Shown here piece after piece: positions 19,448 through 30,476 of a stretch of 64,000 nucleotides of DNA. The notes beneath the pieces are model-generated. The model was not told the origin of the DNA. It saw nothing but the letters and a program-made list of their open reading frames with translations, and ran no database searches. Location of the stretch: assembly GCF_014268585.2 (NCBI RefSeq), contig NZ_CP077092.1:620001-684000 (forward strand). The letters run 5' to 3'. The position numbers and the translations under genes were made by a program. Origin of the DNA: Pseudomonas iranensis. GTDB taxonomy: Bacteria > Pseudomonadota > Gammaproteobacteria > Pseudomonadales > Pseudomonadaceae. Numbering within the stretch: the stretch's first letter is position 1; each line of letters starts with the position of its first letter.

Positions 19448-21184
19448 TTACATACGCTCCAGAGTTTCCAGACCCAACAGCTCCAGGCCTTGCTTGAGGG
19501 TGCGACCGGTCAGTGCGGCCAGACGCAGACGGCTCTGCATCTGCGCCGGGGTGTCGGCGGCGAGGATCGGGCAGTTCTCGTAGAAGCTGGAGAACAGGCC
19601 GGCGACGTCGTACAGGTAGGTGCAGAGAATGTGCGGCGTGCCTTTTTCAGCGACGTTGTTCAACACTTCGCCGAACTGCGCCAGCTTCGCCGCCAGCTCC
19701 TGCTCGTGCGCCGCTTCGAGGACGATCTGGCCGTCGACTTCGCTGAAGTCCTTGCCCAGTTTACGGAACACACCGGCCACGCGGGTGTAGGCGTACAGCA
19801 GATACGGCGCGGTGTTGCCTTCGAAATTGAGCATCAGGTCGAAGTTGAAGCTGTAGTCGCTGGTGCGATGCTTGGACAGGTCGGCGTATTTCACCGCGCC
19901 GATGCCGACGACCTTGGCGATGTTGCGCAACTCGTCTTCGGCCAGGGTCGGGTTCTTCTCTTTCACCAGGTTGTAGGCGCGTTCCTGGGCTTCGGTGAGC
20001 AGGTCGATCAGCTTCACGGTGCCGCCATCACGGGTCTTGAACGGACGGCCATCGGCGCCGTTCATGGTGCCGAAACCCATGTGTTCCATTTCCATCGGAT
20101 GGGTGACGAAACCGGCCTTGCGCGCCACCGCGAAGACCTGCTGGAAGTGCAGGGCCTGACGCTGGTCGACGAAATACAGCGCGCGATCAGCCTTGAGCTT
20201 GCCGCTGCGGTAGCGCACGGCGGCGAGGTCAGTGGTGGCGTACAGGTAACCGCCATCGGCCTTGACGATGATCACCGGCAGCGGGTCGCCATCGGCGTTC
20301 TTGAACTCGTCGAGGAACACGCACTGGGCGCCGTTGCTCTCGACCAGCATGCCGGCAGCTTTGAGGTCGTTGACCACATTGATCAGGTCGTCGTTGTAGG
20401 CGCTTTCGCCCATCACGTCGGCCATGGTCAGTTTGACGTTGAGCAGTTCGTAGATCTTCTGGCAGTGCGACAGCGAGATGTCCTTGAACTTGGTCCACAG
20501 CGCCAGGCATTCAGCGTCGCCAGCCTGCAACTTGACCACCAGGCCACGGGCGCGGTCGGCGAATTCTTCGGACTCGTCGAAACGCTGCTTGGCCGCACGG
20601 TAGAAGTTTTCCAGATCGGACAATTCGTCGCTGGTGATCGGGTTTTCCTGCAGATAAGCCATCAGCATGCCGAACTGAGTGCCCCAGTCGCCGACGTGAT
20701 TCTGGCGGATCACTTCGTCGCCGAGGAACTCAAGCACCCGGGCCACGCCGTCGCCGATGATGGTCGAGCGCAAGTGGCCGACGTGCATCTCTTTGGCCAG
20801 GTTCGGCGCCGACAGATCGACCACGGTGCGCTGCGCCGGGCCGGCTTTGCGCACGCCGACACGGGCGTCGGCCAGTGCGGCGTCGAGGCGCGAGGCCAGG
20901 GCCTGGGTGTTCTGGAAGAAATTGATGAAGCCCGGGCCGGCGATTTCGGCCTTGGTGACGTTTTCGTCAGCGGGCAGTGCGGCGATGATTTTCTCCGCCA
21001 GATCGCGTGGCTTCATGCCGGCAGGCTTGGCCAGCATCATGGCGATGTTGCTGGCGAAGTCGCCGTGGGTCTTGTCGCGGGCGTTCTCCACCTGGATCGC
21101 CGGCGTCAGGCCTTCAGGCAACACACCTTCGTTGACGAGTTGGGTGAGGGCTTGCTGGATCAGCTGGCGAATGGTGTCTTTCAT
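19448..21184 (-). CDS. argS: Arginine--tRNA ligase
   Basis: Class I aminoacyl-tRNA synthetase charging tRNA-Arg (578 aa). The N-terminal tRNA-recognition domain is followed by the HIGH-type motif as HVGHLRST ([17 protein letters not shown]) and the C-terminal DALR anticodon-binding domain ending [11 protein letters not shown]. ArgRS commonly lacks a canonical KMSKS lysine; here the equivalent region is [11 protein letters not shown]. The frame runs 60 codons upstream into a REPIN; the ATG at 21184 ([10 protein letters not shown]) is the family start. Confidence 0.97.
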   Translation of the reverse strand: MKDTIRQLIQQALTQLVNEGVLPEGLTPAIQVENARDKTHGDFASNIAMMLAKPAGMKPRDLAEKIIAALPADENVTKAEIAGPGFINFFQNTQALASRLDAALADARVGVRKAGPAQRTVVDLSAPNLAKEMHVGHLRSTIIGDGVARVLEFLGDEVIRQNHVGDWGTQFGMLMAYLQENPITSDELSDLENFYRAAKQRFDESEEFADRARGLVVKLQAGDAECLALWTKFKDISLSHCQKIYELLNVKLTMADVMGESAYNDDLINVVNDLKAAGMLVESNGAQCVFLDEFKNADGDPLPVIIVKADGGYLYATTDLAAVRYRSGKLKADRALYFVDQRQALHFQQVFAVARKAGFVTHPMEMEHMGFGTMNGADGRPFKTRDGGTVKLIDLLTEAQERAYNLVKEKNPTLAEDELRNIAKVVGIGAVKYADLSKHRTSDYSFNFDLMLNFEGNTAPYLLYAYTRVAGVFRKLGKDFSEVDGQIVLEAAHEQELAAKLAQFGEVLNNVAEKGTPHILCTYLYDVAGLFSSFYENCPILAADTPAQMQSRLRLAALTGRTLKQGLELLGLETLERM

Positions 21185-21312
21185 GGTCTTCTCTTTCGAC
21201 CGCAAGCGCGGCGGGCGCATCGATGCGCGGGTGGAAAAACTGGGCATTATCCGTTGCGAAGACGGGCTTGCCAACCTTAGCAGGCAGGATGTGGATATGT
21301 GGTGACAAAAAG

Positions 21313-21411
21313 TCCGCTTTCGCGAGCAGGCTCGCTCCCACAAGGTTTTGCGCAGGACCCACAAGGTATGTACGGCGCTGATCCACTGTGGGAGCGAGCC
21401 TGCTCGCGAAA
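21313..21411. repeat. REPIN, outward-facing arrangement
   Basis: TTCGCGAGCAGGCTCGCTCC and its complement with a spacer of about 48 bp, in the opposite relative orientation to most copies here. It lies between argS and priA. Confidence 0.88.
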
Positions 21412-21423
21412 GGGATCTTCAGC

Positions 21424-23643
21424 TCAATACAGATCCACCGGATCAACATCCAGCGACCAGCGCACCGCCCGCCCGCTCGGCATCTGCTCCAGCACCAGCA
21501 TCCAGCTGGCCAGCAAGCGGTGCAACGGCGCCCGGGCGGTCGCCTGCAACAACAGTTGTGCGCGATAACGCCCGGCGCGGCGCTCCATCGGTGCCGGCAC
21601 CGGCCCGAGCAGCTCGATGCCGCTCAGACTCAATTCGGCCAGCAGGCGTTCGGCCGCGCTGCACGCTTCATCGAGAAAACCTTCCGCCTGCCCCGGCTTG
21701 TGCGCTTCGGCGCGCAACAGCGCCAGATGGGCAAACGGCGGCAACCCGGCCGCGCGGCGTTCGCTCAAGGCTTGTTCGGCGAAGGCGAAATAACCCTGCT
21801 CGGTCAGTTGCACCAATAAAGGATGGTCGGCGAGGTGCGTCTGGATGATCACCTTGCCCGGTTCCTCAGCCCGCCCGGCGCGCCCGGCGACCTGGACGAT
21901 CAGTTGCGCCATGCGCTCGCTGGCGCGGAAGTCGCCGGAGAACAGGCCGCCGTCGGCATCCAGAATCGACACCAGCGTCACCCGTGGGAAGTGGTGCCCT
22001 TTGGCCAACATCTGCGTGCCGACCAGAATGCACGGCTGGCCTTTCTGGATTGTCGCGAACAGCTGATTCATGGCGTCCTTGCGCGAGGTGCTGTCGCGAT
22101 CGACGCGCAGTACCGGGTAATCCGGGAACAGAATCGCCAGACGTTCTTCGGCGCGTTCGGTACCGGCGCCGACCGGGCGCAGATCGACCTTGCTGCATTT
22201 CGGGCATTGGCGCGGTGTGCGCTCGACGTTGCCGCAGTGGTGACAGCGCAACTCGCCGTAACGTTGATGCACGGTCATGCGCGCATCGCAGCGCGAGCAC
22301 TCGGACATCCAGCCGCAATCGTGGCAAAGCAAGGTCGGGGCAAAGCCGCGCCGGTTGAGGAACACCAGCACCTGCTGGCCGTTGGCGAGGGTCTGGCCGA
22401 TGGCTTGCTGCATCGGCCCGGAAATACCGCTGTCGAGCGGACGGCTTTTGACGTCCAGACGCAGGAAGCGCGGTTGCTTGGCGCCGCCGGCGCGCTCGTT
22501 CAGGCGCAACAGGCCGTAGCGGCCGGTGTAAGCGTTGTGCAGACTTTCCAGCGACGGCGTGGCGGAGCCGAGCACGATCGGAATGTTTTCCTGCCGCGCG
22601 CGCACCAGCGCCAGATCGCGAGCGTGGTAGCGCAGACCTTCCTGCTGTTTATAGGAGCCGTCGTGTTCTTCATCGATGATGATCAGCCCGGGATTTTTCA
22701 TTGGCGTGAACAGTGCCGAGCGGGTGCCGATAATAATGTCGGCCTCGCCATCACGGGCGGCGAGCCAGGCTTCCAGGCGTTCGCGATCATTTACCGCCGA
22801 GTGCAGCAGGGCGATGCGCGCATTGAAGCGCTGTTCGAAGCGCGCCAGGGTTTGCGGGCCGAGGTTGATTTCCGGGATCAGTACCAGTGCCTGTTTGCCG
22901 GCTTCGAGGGTCTCGCGTATCAGCTGCAGATAGACTTCGGTCTTGCCGCTGCCGGTGACGCCGGCCAACAGGAAGGCGTGGTAACTGTCGAAGCCGGCGC
23001 GAATCGCTTGATACGCCGCGCGCTGTTCACTGTTGAGCGGCAGCTCCGGTTGCGCCAGCCAGTGTTCATGGCGAACGCCGGGGGCGTGGCGGCGGATTTC
23101 GACCTGCACCAGCCCCTTGGCCAGCAGCAGATCGAGGCTGTCCTTGCTCAGCATCAGTTTGCTCAACAACTGATGGGCGACGCCGTGAGGATGCTGGGCC
23201 AGCGTGGTCAGCGCCTCGCGCTGGCGTGGCGCACGGGCCACTCGCGGGTCGTCAACGCTCGCACCGGGGGCGATCGACCAGAAGCGTTCCTGCCGGGCCT
23301 CGGCCAACTCGCCCTGACGCAGCAATACTGGCAAGGCCCAGTTCAAGGTGTCGCCGAGGCTGTGCTGGTAATACTGGGCGGTCCACAGGCACAGCTTGAA
23401 CAGCGCTGGCGGCAGCGACGATGTCGTATCGAGCAGGGCCAGTGCCGGCTTGAGTTTTTCTGCCGGCACCTCGCTGGTGTCGGTGACCTCGACCAGAATC
23501 CCGATCATCTCACGCCGACCGAACGGCACCCGCAGGCGCATGCCCGGCTGCAATTGCTCGCGCCGCACCCCGGCCGGCGCCCGGTAATCGAACAGGCGGC
23601 GCAAAGGCGAAGGCAGGGCAAGGCGCAGAATGGCGTCGGGCAC
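21424..23643 (-). CDS. priA: Primosomal protein N' (replication restart helicase PriA)
   Basis: 739-aa superfamily 2 3'-5' DNA helicase that reloads the replisome at stalled forks. In order: 3'-DNA-binding domain (about 1-100), winged helix, Walker A GVTGSGKTEVY, DEEH box (IIDEEHDGSYKQ), the Cys-rich zinc region (CHDCGWMSECSRCDARM and CHHCGNVERTPRQCPKC), motif V/VI (VGTQMLAKGHHF and QVAGRAGR), and the C-terminal domain. Length is normal. The start at 23643 gives MPDAILRLALPSPL. Confidence 0.97.
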   Translation of the reverse strand: MPDAILRLALPSPLRRLFDYRAPAGVRREQLQPGMRLRVPFGRREMIGILVEVTDTSEVPAEKLKPALALLDTTSSLPPALFKLCLWTAQYYQHSLGDTLNWALPVLLRQGELAEARQERFWSIAPGASVDDPRVARAPRQREALTTLAQHPHGVAHQLLSKLMLSKDSLDLLLAKGLVQVEIRRHAPGVRHEHWLAQPELPLNSEQRAAYQAIRAGFDSYHAFLLAGVTGSGKTEVYLQLIRETLEAGKQALVLIPEINLGPQTLARFEQRFNARIALLHSAVNDRERLEAWLAARDGEADIIIGTRSALFTPMKNPGLIIIDEEHDGSYKQQEGLRYHARDLALVRARQENIPIVLGSATPSLESLHNAYTGRYGLLRLNERAGGAKQPRFLRLDVKSRPLDSGISGPMQQAIGQTLANGQQVLVFLNRRGFAPTLLCHDCGWMSECSRCDARMTVHQRYGELRCHHCGNVERTPRQCPKCSKVDLRPVGAGTERAEERLAILFPDYPVLRVDRDSTSRKDAMNQLFATIQKGQPCILVGTQMLAKGHHFPRVTLVSILDADGGLFSGDFRASERMAQLIVQVAGRAGRAEEPGKVIIQTHLADHPLLVQLTEQGYFAFAEQALSERRAAGLPPFAHLALLRAEAHKPGQAEGFLDEACSAAERLLAELSLSGIELLGPVPAPMERRAGRYRAQLLLQATARAPLHRLLASWMLVLEQMPSGRAVRWSLDVDPVDLY

Positions 23644-23690
23644 GCGGGGGGATCTCTATAAACGCAAAAGAAGGGTTGAACGCAGATCAA

Positions 23691-23779
23691 TTGGGAGCGA
23701 GCTTGCTCGCGAAGGCGGTGTATCAGACGCTTGGACATTGACTGACACAACGCATTCGCGAGCAAGCTCGCTCCCACAG
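23691..23779. repeat. REPIN, TTGCTCGC variant
   Basis: Inverted units GGGAGCGAGCTTGCTCGCGA and TCGCGAGCAAGCTCGCTCCC. Both arms carry the same CCTGC to CTTGC change seen in no other copy here, which shows compensatory or pairwise change. Located between priA and rpmE. Confidence 0.9.
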
Positions 23780-23831
23780 GGGAATGCGTTCAAGGTCGGG
23801 AGCCTAGCAGACGGTCGGTCTCGGTGACAGC

Positions 23832-23859
23832 TTGCGCGATTGAAAAGGTCTGGTAGAAT
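23832..23859 (+). promoter_or_regulatory. Sigma-70 promoter of rpmE
   Basis: TTGCGC, 16 bp, TAGAAT. Transcription would start near 23867, leaving a leader of about 60 nt before the rpmE ATG, which could carry L31 or zinc-dependent control, although no Zur box is evident. Confidence 0.6.
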
Positions 23860-23929
23860 CCGCGGCCTAATTACGTGCGGTATTCAACAATAGTGTTGGG
23901 TGGCGGCACGCTAGCCTGAGGAAGACACC

Positions 23930-24151
23930 ATGAAAGCCGAAATCCATCCGAACTACCCGGAAATCGCTGTTACCTGCAGCTGCGGTAACAAGTTCGAAAC
24001 TCGTTCGACCTACGGCAAAGCCCTGGCGATCGACGTTTGCAACGAATGCCACCCGTTCTACACCGGTAAGCAGAAGACTCTGGACACCGGCGGCCGTGTG
24101 CAGAAGTTCGCAGACCGTTTCGCTACTTTCGGCGTCGGCAAAAAAGCCTGA
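23930..24151 (+). CDS. rpmE: 50S ribosomal protein L31, zinc-binding form
   Basis: 73-aa ribosomal protein at the subunit interface. It has Cys16, Cys18, Cys37 and Cys40 (TCSCGN and [10 protein letters not shown]), the zinc-ribbon set that defines the C+ form; the C- paralogue used under zinc limitation lacks them. Preceded by a GAGGAAG site and a sigma-70 promoter. Its terminator appears to lie inside the next gene (24196-24224). Confidence 0.98.
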   Translation: MKAEIHPNYPEIAVTCSCGNKFETRSTYGKALAIDVCNECHPFYTGKQKTLDTGGRVQKFADRFATFGVGKKA

Positions 24152-24162
24152 GGCTGATCATT

Positions 24163-24975
24163 TTGGAAGGTCGTTTCGACTTCTCCAGACTGATGAAAAA
24201 GGCGTCCCTCGCGGGCGCCTTTTTTGTGTCTGCGATTTGGCTGTCCGCCGCCCAGGCGTTCTGCCCGACACCCGCAGGGCTGACCAGCGTTTCCGTGCAG
24301 CGGGTGGTCGATGGCGACACCCTGCGCCTGAGCGACGGCCGCAGCGTGCGCATGATCGGCCTCAATACGCCGGAGCTGGGCAAGCAGGGCCGCAGCGACG
24401 AACCCTTCGCCGTGGCAGCGCGCAAACGCCTGCAAGCGCTGGTCGATGACAGCGGCGGCCGGGTCGGTCTGCGACCCGGCAAGCAGGCGAAAGACCATTA
24501 CGGCCGTACGCTGGCGCATGTTTACAGTGTCAGCGGTGCCAATCTCGAAGCGCAGATGCTTGCCGCTGGCCTGGGTTTTCAGGTTGCGGTGGCGCCGAAC
24601 GTCGATCTGGTCGCCTGCCAACAGGCCGCCGAACGCAGCGCGCGACGAGCCGGGCTTGGTCTCTGGCGGCAATCGCCGGTGCAGAAAGCGCAGCAGATCC
24701 AGCGTTCGGGCTTCGCCGTAGTCAGCGGTCGGGTGAGCAAGGTGCAGCGCAATCGCGGCGGAATCTGGATCGAGTTGCAGGACACGCTTGTATTGCGGGT
24801 TGCACCCAATCTGCTCGGACAATTTGACAGTGCTGGCTTGCAAGCATTGAAAGGCAGGCAGATCGAGGCCCGTGGCTGGGTGGTTGACCGATCCCGGCGC
24901 GGTGGTCTGCAAAAAGGTCAGGCGCGCTGGTTGCTGCCGTTGACCGATCCTTCGATGCTGCAGGTATCGCGCTGA
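24163..24975 (+). CDS. Secreted thermonuclease-family (SNase-like) protein
   Basis: 270-aa protein with a signal peptide ending near AAQAFC and one staphylococcal-nuclease-like domain (about residues 40-165) with VVDGDTLRL, MIGLNTPEL and a D-x-Y-GR segment (KDHYGRTLAHVY), the Ca-binding and catalytic landmarks. A further ~95 residues form a beta-rich tail. Two starts are possible: TTG at 24163 with GAGG 9 bp upstream, or ATG at 24193 (MKKASLAG), which makes a cleaner signal peptide. A strong terminator hairpin overlaps the signal-peptide codons. Follows rpmE by 11 bp. Confidence 0.85.
   Translation: MEGRFDFSRLMKKASLAGAFFVSAIWLSAAQAFCPTPAGLTSVSVQRVVDGDTLRLSDGRSVRMIGLNTPELGKQGRSDEPFAVAARKRLQALVDDSGGRVGLRPGKQAKDHYGRTLAHVYSVSGANLEAQMLAAGLGFQVAVAPNVDLVACQQAAERSARRAGLGLWRQSPVQKAQQIQRSGFAVVSGRVSKVQRNRGGIWIELQDTLVLRVAPNLLGQFDSAGLQALKGRQIEARGWVVDRSRRGGLQKGQARWLLPLTDPSMLQVSR
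24196..24225 (+). terminator. Intrinsic terminator embedded in the nuclease coding region
   Basis: AAAAAGGCGTCC / GGGCGCCTTTTT (one G-T pair) form a 12-bp stem with a 5-nt loop followed by a T-run, 45 bp after the rpmE stop. It has every feature of a Rho-independent terminator but lies in codons 2-12 counted from the ATG at 24193. Confidence 0.75.
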
Positions 24976-25159
24976 AGAAAAATTGTAGACATTTTTACGG
25001 TTGATTGTGAACAGTCCAGCCCTTGTGCGCCGTGGCTCTTGGCCCAAAGTCGTAGGGCAGGGCGCTTGACAGCGGTGACTGCCCAGTCTTGTGGGGACTT
25101 TGCGAGGCGCGTATCCTCGCTGACCAGTCTGTCCAACAGTAAAAAAGCGGAATGCCAAA

Positions 25160-26428
25160 ATGTCTGATCTGAAAACTGCCGCTCTCGAATACCACGCCAA
25201 TCCTCGTCCGGGGAAGCTGAGTGTCGAGCTCACCAAGGCCACTGCTACCGCCCGCGACCTGTCGCTGGCCTACAGCCCCGGCGTAGCTGAACCAGTACGC
25301 GAGATCGCTCGCGATCCTGAACTGGCCTACAAATACACCGGCAAGGGCAACCTGGTGGCAGTCATTTCCGACGGCACCGCGATTCTCGGCCTGGGCAACC
25401 TCGGCCCACTGGCTTCCAAGCCTGTAATGGAAGGCAAGGGCGTACTGTTCAAGCGTTTCGCCGGCATCGACGTATTCGACATCGAAGTCGACTCGGAAAG
25501 CCCGCAAGCCTTCATCGACACCGTCAAGCGCATCTCCATCACCTTCGGTGGCATCAACCTGGAAGACATCAAGGCGCCAGAGTGCTTTGAGATCGAACGC
25601 GCTCTGATCGAGCAGTGCGATATTCCGGTGTTCCACGATGACCAGCACGGCACCGCGATCGTGACCGCTGCGGGCATGATCAACGCCCTGGAAATCGCTG
25701 GCAAAACCCTGCCGGAAGCGAAGATTGTCTGCCTCGGCGCCGGCGCTGCCGCCATCTCCTGCATGAAACTGCTGGTGAGCATGGGCGCTCGCATTGAAAA
25801 CATCTTCATGGTTGACCGTACCGGCGTGATCCACTCCGGCCGTGACGACCTGAACCAGTACAAAGCTGTGTTCGCCCACGCTACCGAGAAGCGCACCCTG
25901 GCAGACGCACTGGCAGGCGCTGACGTATTCGTCGGTCTGTCCGGTCCGAACCTGCTGAGCGCCGAAGGCCTGCTGTCGATGGCGGCCAACCCGATCGTCT
26001 TCGCCTGCTCCAACCCGGATCCGGAAATCTCCCCGGAACTGGCGCACGCCACCCGTAGCGACGTGATCATGGCCACCGGCCGTTCGGACTACCCGAACCA
26101 GGTCAACAACGTGCTGGGCTTCCCGTTCATCTTCCGTGGTGCCCTGGACGTTCGCGCCAAGCGCATCAACGAAGAAATGAAAGTCGCCGCCGCCAACGCC
26201 CTGCGCGAACTGGCCAAACTGCCTGTTCCACAGGACGTGTGCGATGCCTACGGTGGCGCTCCGCTGGAATTCGGCCGTGAGTACATCATTCCGAAACCAA
26301 TGGACAAGCGCCTGATCACCCTGATCTCCGACGCCGTGGCCAAGGCTGCGATCGAGACCGGCGTGGCCACCCTGCCTTATCCGAAGAACTACCCGCTGAA
26401 AAGCGTGGATGACGTGTTCAACGGCTAA
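25160..26428 (+). CDS. maeB: NAD(P)-dependent malic enzyme
   Basis: 422-aa oxidative decarboxylase (malate to pyruvate + CO2). The N-terminal malic domain carries [16 protein letters not shown] and VHD-type metal ligands ([12 protein letters not shown]). The Rossmann domain has [14 protein letters not shown], and [10 protein letters not shown] follows. It lacks the C-terminal phosphotransacetylase-like domain of E. coli MaeB, so it is the short form typical of Pseudomonas. The preceding 184-bp gap holds no gene; a rho-independent terminator follows. Confidence 0.95.
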   Translation: MSDLKTAALEYHANPRPGKLSVELTKATATARDLSLAYSPGVAEPVREIARDPELAYKYTGKGNLVAVISDGTAILGLGNLGPLASKPVMEGKGVLFKRFAGIDVFDIEVDSESPQAFIDTVKRISITFGGINLEDIKAPECFEIERALIEQCDIPVFHDDQHGTAIVTAAGMINALEIAGKTLPEAKIVCLGAGAAAISCMKLLVSMGARIENIFMVDRTGVIHSGRDDLNQYKAVFAHATEKRTLADALAGADVFVGLSGPNLLSAEGLLSMAANPIVFACSNPDPEISPELAHATRSDVIMATGRSDYPNQVNNVLGFPFIFRGALDVRAKRINEEMKVAAANALRELAKLPVPQDVCDAYGGAPLEFGREYIIPKPMDKRLITLISDAVAKAAIETGVATLPYPKNYPLKSVDDVFNG

Positions 26429-26447
26429 GTCGTTGTAGCGCTTCAAA

Positions 26448-26481
26448 CAAAAGCCCCGGCTCGCGAGAGTCGGGGCTTTTT
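26448..26481 (+). terminator. Intrinsic terminator of maeB
   Basis: AAAAGCCCCGGCTC / GAGTCGGGGCTTTT stem with a short GCGA loop and T-run, 20 bp after the malic enzyme stop. Confidence 0.9.
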
Positions 26482-26500
26482 TATGTCTGAAGATCAAGAG

Positions 26501-26679
26501 CCCCTCACCCTAACCCTCTCCCAGAGGGAGAGGGGACTGATTGGGGGACGCTTGGGAGCTACGCCGACCTGAATGTATGGTTTTGAATCCATAATCGACA
26601 CCACACTTTCAGGTCGGTGTTTGACCCCAGACAATTCGGTCAGTCCCCTCTCCCTCTGGGAGAGGGCTAGGGTGAGGGG
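26501..26679. repeat. MITE-like repeat with CCCTCTCCC terminal inverted repeats
   Basis: A 179-bp unit with ends CCCCTCACCCTAACCCTCTC / GAGAGGGCTAGGGTGAGGGG. Internal words GGGGACTGATTGGGGGA and CTACGCCGACCTGA are the reverse complement of words in 10328-10505. No open frame of note. Confidence 0.85.
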
Positions 26680-26697
26680 CTTTTGATCTTCGGGTAA

Positions 26698-26734
26698 TAA
26701 AAAGCCCCGCACTTCTCACGAAGGCGGGGCTTTT
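26698..26734 (-). terminator. Intrinsic terminator of the PBP1A gene
   Basis: AAAAGCCCCGC / GCGGGGCTTTT hairpin just downstream of the minus-strand PBP gene, symmetric enough to work in both directions. Confidence 0.88.
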
Positions 26735-26747
26735 CATTAGCTCAGCA

Positions 26748-29195
26748 TCAGAACAGATCGATCGGCGCCTGCTCATCCGCCGGCAGCGGGCTGCCCGGTA
26801 CGGCGCCGTTGCCCAGCTCGTTCACCGATGGCGGAGTGTCTTCGGCCTTGAACAGTTCGAAGTACGCCCCCGGCGTGCTCGGCGTCGCGGCGCGGCCGCT
26901 GACCGGGTCCACCCGCAGGCTGAGCAGACCTTCTGGCTCAGGCTGCACATGTGGCGGCTTGTCTTTCAGCGCGGCCGACATGTAATTCATCCAGATCGGC
27001 AGCGCCACGGTGCCGCCGAATTCACGGCGACCGAGGCTTTCCGGCTGGTCGAAACCGGTCCACACCGTGGTTACGTAATCAGCGTTGTAACCGGAGAACC
27101 AGGCATCTTTCGATTCGTTGGTGGTACCGGTCTTGCCGGCGATGTCACTGCGGCCCATGGCCAGTGCGCGCCGGCCGGTGCCAAGCTTGATCACGTCCTG
27201 CAGCATGCTGTTGAGGATGTAGGTGGTACGCCCATCGACAATCCGCTCGGCGACGGCCGGCGCTTGCGGCACGGCCGGGTTACCCGGCGATTCAACGGCA
27301 ACCGGTGTGGCGTTGACCGTGAACGACTCGGTGGCTGGCGCAGCGATACCGTCGGTCGCCGCACCTCCCTGTGGCACGGTCGGCGGGTTAGCGACGAACA
27401 GCGTGTCGCCGTTACGGCTTTCGATCTTGTCGATGATATACGGGGTGATCTTGTAGCCGCCGTTGGCGAAAGTGCTCCAGCCAGTGGCGATTTCCATCGG
27501 CGTCAGCGTCGCGGTGCCGAGAGCCAGCGACAGGTTTGGCGGCAGGTCCTGCTTGTTGAAGCCGAAGCGGGTGATGTAGTCGATGGTCTTGCCCACGCCC
27601 ATGGCCTGCAACAGGCGGATCGACACCAGGTTGCGCGACTTGTACAGCGCTTCACGCAGGCGGATCGGGCCGAGGAAGGTGTTGGTGTCGTTCTTCGGTC
27701 GCCAGACCTTGTCCAGGTACTCGTCGACGAACACGATCGGCGCATCATTGACCAGACTGGCAGCGGTGTAGCCGTTATCCAGCGCAGCGCTGTAAACGAA
27801 TGGCTTGAAGCTCGAACCAGGCTGACGCTTGGCCTGCATGGCGCGGTTGTAGTTGCTCTGCTCGAAAGCGAAGCCACCCACCAGCGAACGGATCGCGCCG
27901 TTCTGCGGATCCAGCGACACCAGTGCGCCCTGAGCCTGCGGAATCTGACTGAATTTCAGTGAATTGTCGGTCTGGCGCTGCACGCGGATCAGATCACCGA
28001 CCTGCGCGACATCCGACGGCTGGCGCGGGTTGGCGCCCATGCTGTTGGTATTGAGGAACGGTCGCGCCCATTTCATCGTGTCCCAGGCAACGTGCTCTTC
28101 ACCGGTGCGGGTCAACACTTGCAGGCCGGTTTTATCGACTTGGGTAACGATCGCAGGTTCGAGACTGCTGATGGTGCGCTGCTTGGTCAGTTCGCTGGCC
28201 CACGCTTCGCGGGTCTTGCCCGGCAGGCGCGACTCGGGGCCACGGTAGCCGTGGCGCTGGTCGTAGGTCATCAAGCCTTCGTGCAGCGCGGTGTTGGCCA
28301 TTTCCTGCAGGTTGCTTGGCACCGTGGTGGTGACACGGAAGCCTTCGGTGTAGGCCTCGCTGCCATAACGACCGACCATTTCGGCACGGGCCATTTCGGC
28401 GATGTACGGTGCGTTCACTTCCGGGGTCGGCACGTGGTAGCTGGCGTTCAGCGGCTCGTTGATCGCCGCGGTGTAGTCGGCTTCGCTGATCTTGCCCAAC
28501 TTGTACATGCGCCCGAGGATCCAGTCGCGGCGTTCTTTGCTGCGTGCCGGGTTGGCCAGCGGGTTGAAGCGCGACGGAGCCTTTGGCAGACCGGCGATCA
28601 TCGCCATCTGCGCGAGGCTGATGTCACGGATCGATTTGCCGTAATACACCTGCGCCGCCGCCTCGATGCCGTAGGCGCGGTTGCCCAGGTAGATCTTGTT
28701 GACGTACAGCTCCAAGATCTCGTCCTTGGTCAGTTGCCGTTCGATCTGCAGGGCCAGCAGGATTTCCGTGGTTTTGCGCGAGAAGCTGCGCTCGCTGGTG
28801 AGGAAGAAGTTCTTCGCCACCTGCATGGTGATGGTGCTGCCACCGGACTGAATGTGTCCGCTTTTGACCAATTGCGTTGCCGCGCGCATCAGGCTGCTCG
28901 GATCGACGCCATAGTGGTTGGCAAAATTGTCGTCTTCAGCACTTAGTAACGCATTGATGAAATTGGGCGGAATGTCGGCGAAACGGATCGGCGTACGGCG
29001 CATTTCGCCAAATTCTGCGATCAACTTGTTGTCGCTGCTGTAGACGCGCAGAGGAATCTGCAACTGAATGCTTCTCAGCGCCTCCACAGACGGCAAACCC
29101 GGACTAAGGTAAAGAAAGGCGCCGCTGAGACCTAGGAGCAGTCCGCAGAAAACGGCGACGATGGACCAACCGAAAAATTTCAGCAGACGAATCAA
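26748..29195 (-). CDS. ponA: Penicillin-binding protein 1A
   Basis: 815-aa class A PBP: bifunctional peptidoglycan glycosyltransferase/DD-transpeptidase. An N-terminal TM anchor (about residues 8-30) precedes the GT51 domain with ALLSAEDDNFANHYGVD, then GGSTITMQVAKNFFL. An OB-like insertion follows. The transpeptidase has Ser in SSFKPF (SXXK), SRN (YKSRNLVS) and KTGT (AGKTGTTNESKD). A Pro-rich tail ends the protein. Divergent from pilM, as in other pseudomonads. Confidence 0.96.
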   Translation of the reverse strand: MIRLLKFFGWSIVAVFCGLLLGLSGAFLYLSPGLPSVEALRSIQLQIPLRVYSSDNKLIAEFGEMRRTPIRFADIPPNFINALLSAEDDNFANHYGVDPSSLMRAATQLVKSGHIQSGGSTITMQVAKNFFLTSERSFSRKTTEILLALQIERQLTKDEILELYVNKIYLGNRAYGIEAAAQVYYGKSIRDISLAQMAMIAGLPKAPSRFNPLANPARSKERRDWILGRMYKLGKISEADYTAAINEPLNASYHVPTPEVNAPYIAEMARAEMVGRYGSEAYTEGFRVTTTVPSNLQEMANTALHEGLMTYDQRHGYRGPESRLPGKTREAWASELTKQRTISSLEPAIVTQVDKTGLQVLTRTGEEHVAWDTMKWARPFLNTNSMGANPRQPSDVAQVGDLIRVQRQTDNSLKFSQIPQAQGALVSLDPQNGAIRSLVGGFAFEQSNYNRAMQAKRQPGSSFKPFVYSAALDNGYTAASLVNDAPIVFVDEYLDKVWRPKNDTNTFLGPIRLREALYKSRNLVSIRLLQAMGVGKTIDYITRFGFNKQDLPPNLSLALGTATLTPMEIATGWSTFANGGYKITPYIIDKIESRNGDTLFVANPPTVPQGGAATDGIAAPATESFTVNATPVAVESPGNPAVPQAPAVAERIVDGRTTYILNSMLQDVIKLGTGRRALAMGRSDIAGKTGTTNESKDAWFSGYNADYVTTVWTGFDQPESLGRREFGGTVALPIWMNYMSAALKDKPPHVQPEPEGLLSLRVDPVSGRAATPSTPGAYFELFKAEDTPPSVNELGNGAVPGSPLPADEQAPIDLF

Positions 29196-29384
29196 GGCTT
29201 TTGGACATCCAGGGCAAAGAATGAATTTGGCACGGGGCTGCGGTTACACACAGAGCCATCCGCGCGGGCAGTAAAAAGCGGAAAAAATCGCTGGGCATTA
29301 TAAGCACTTTTCCGTCGGAGGCGTCATTGGCGCTTCTGTCAAGACGGGGGTGAAGGAACGCAATGCGTATTACAGAGTCCGTAA

Positions 29385-30475
<1,091 letters not shown>

Positions 30476-30476
<1 letters not shown>

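Noticed and set aside
25160..26428. Truncated malic enzyme lacking its phosphotransacetylase domain
   Set aside because: The 422-aa short form is, as far as I recall, normal for Pseudomonas MaeB, so this is not damage.
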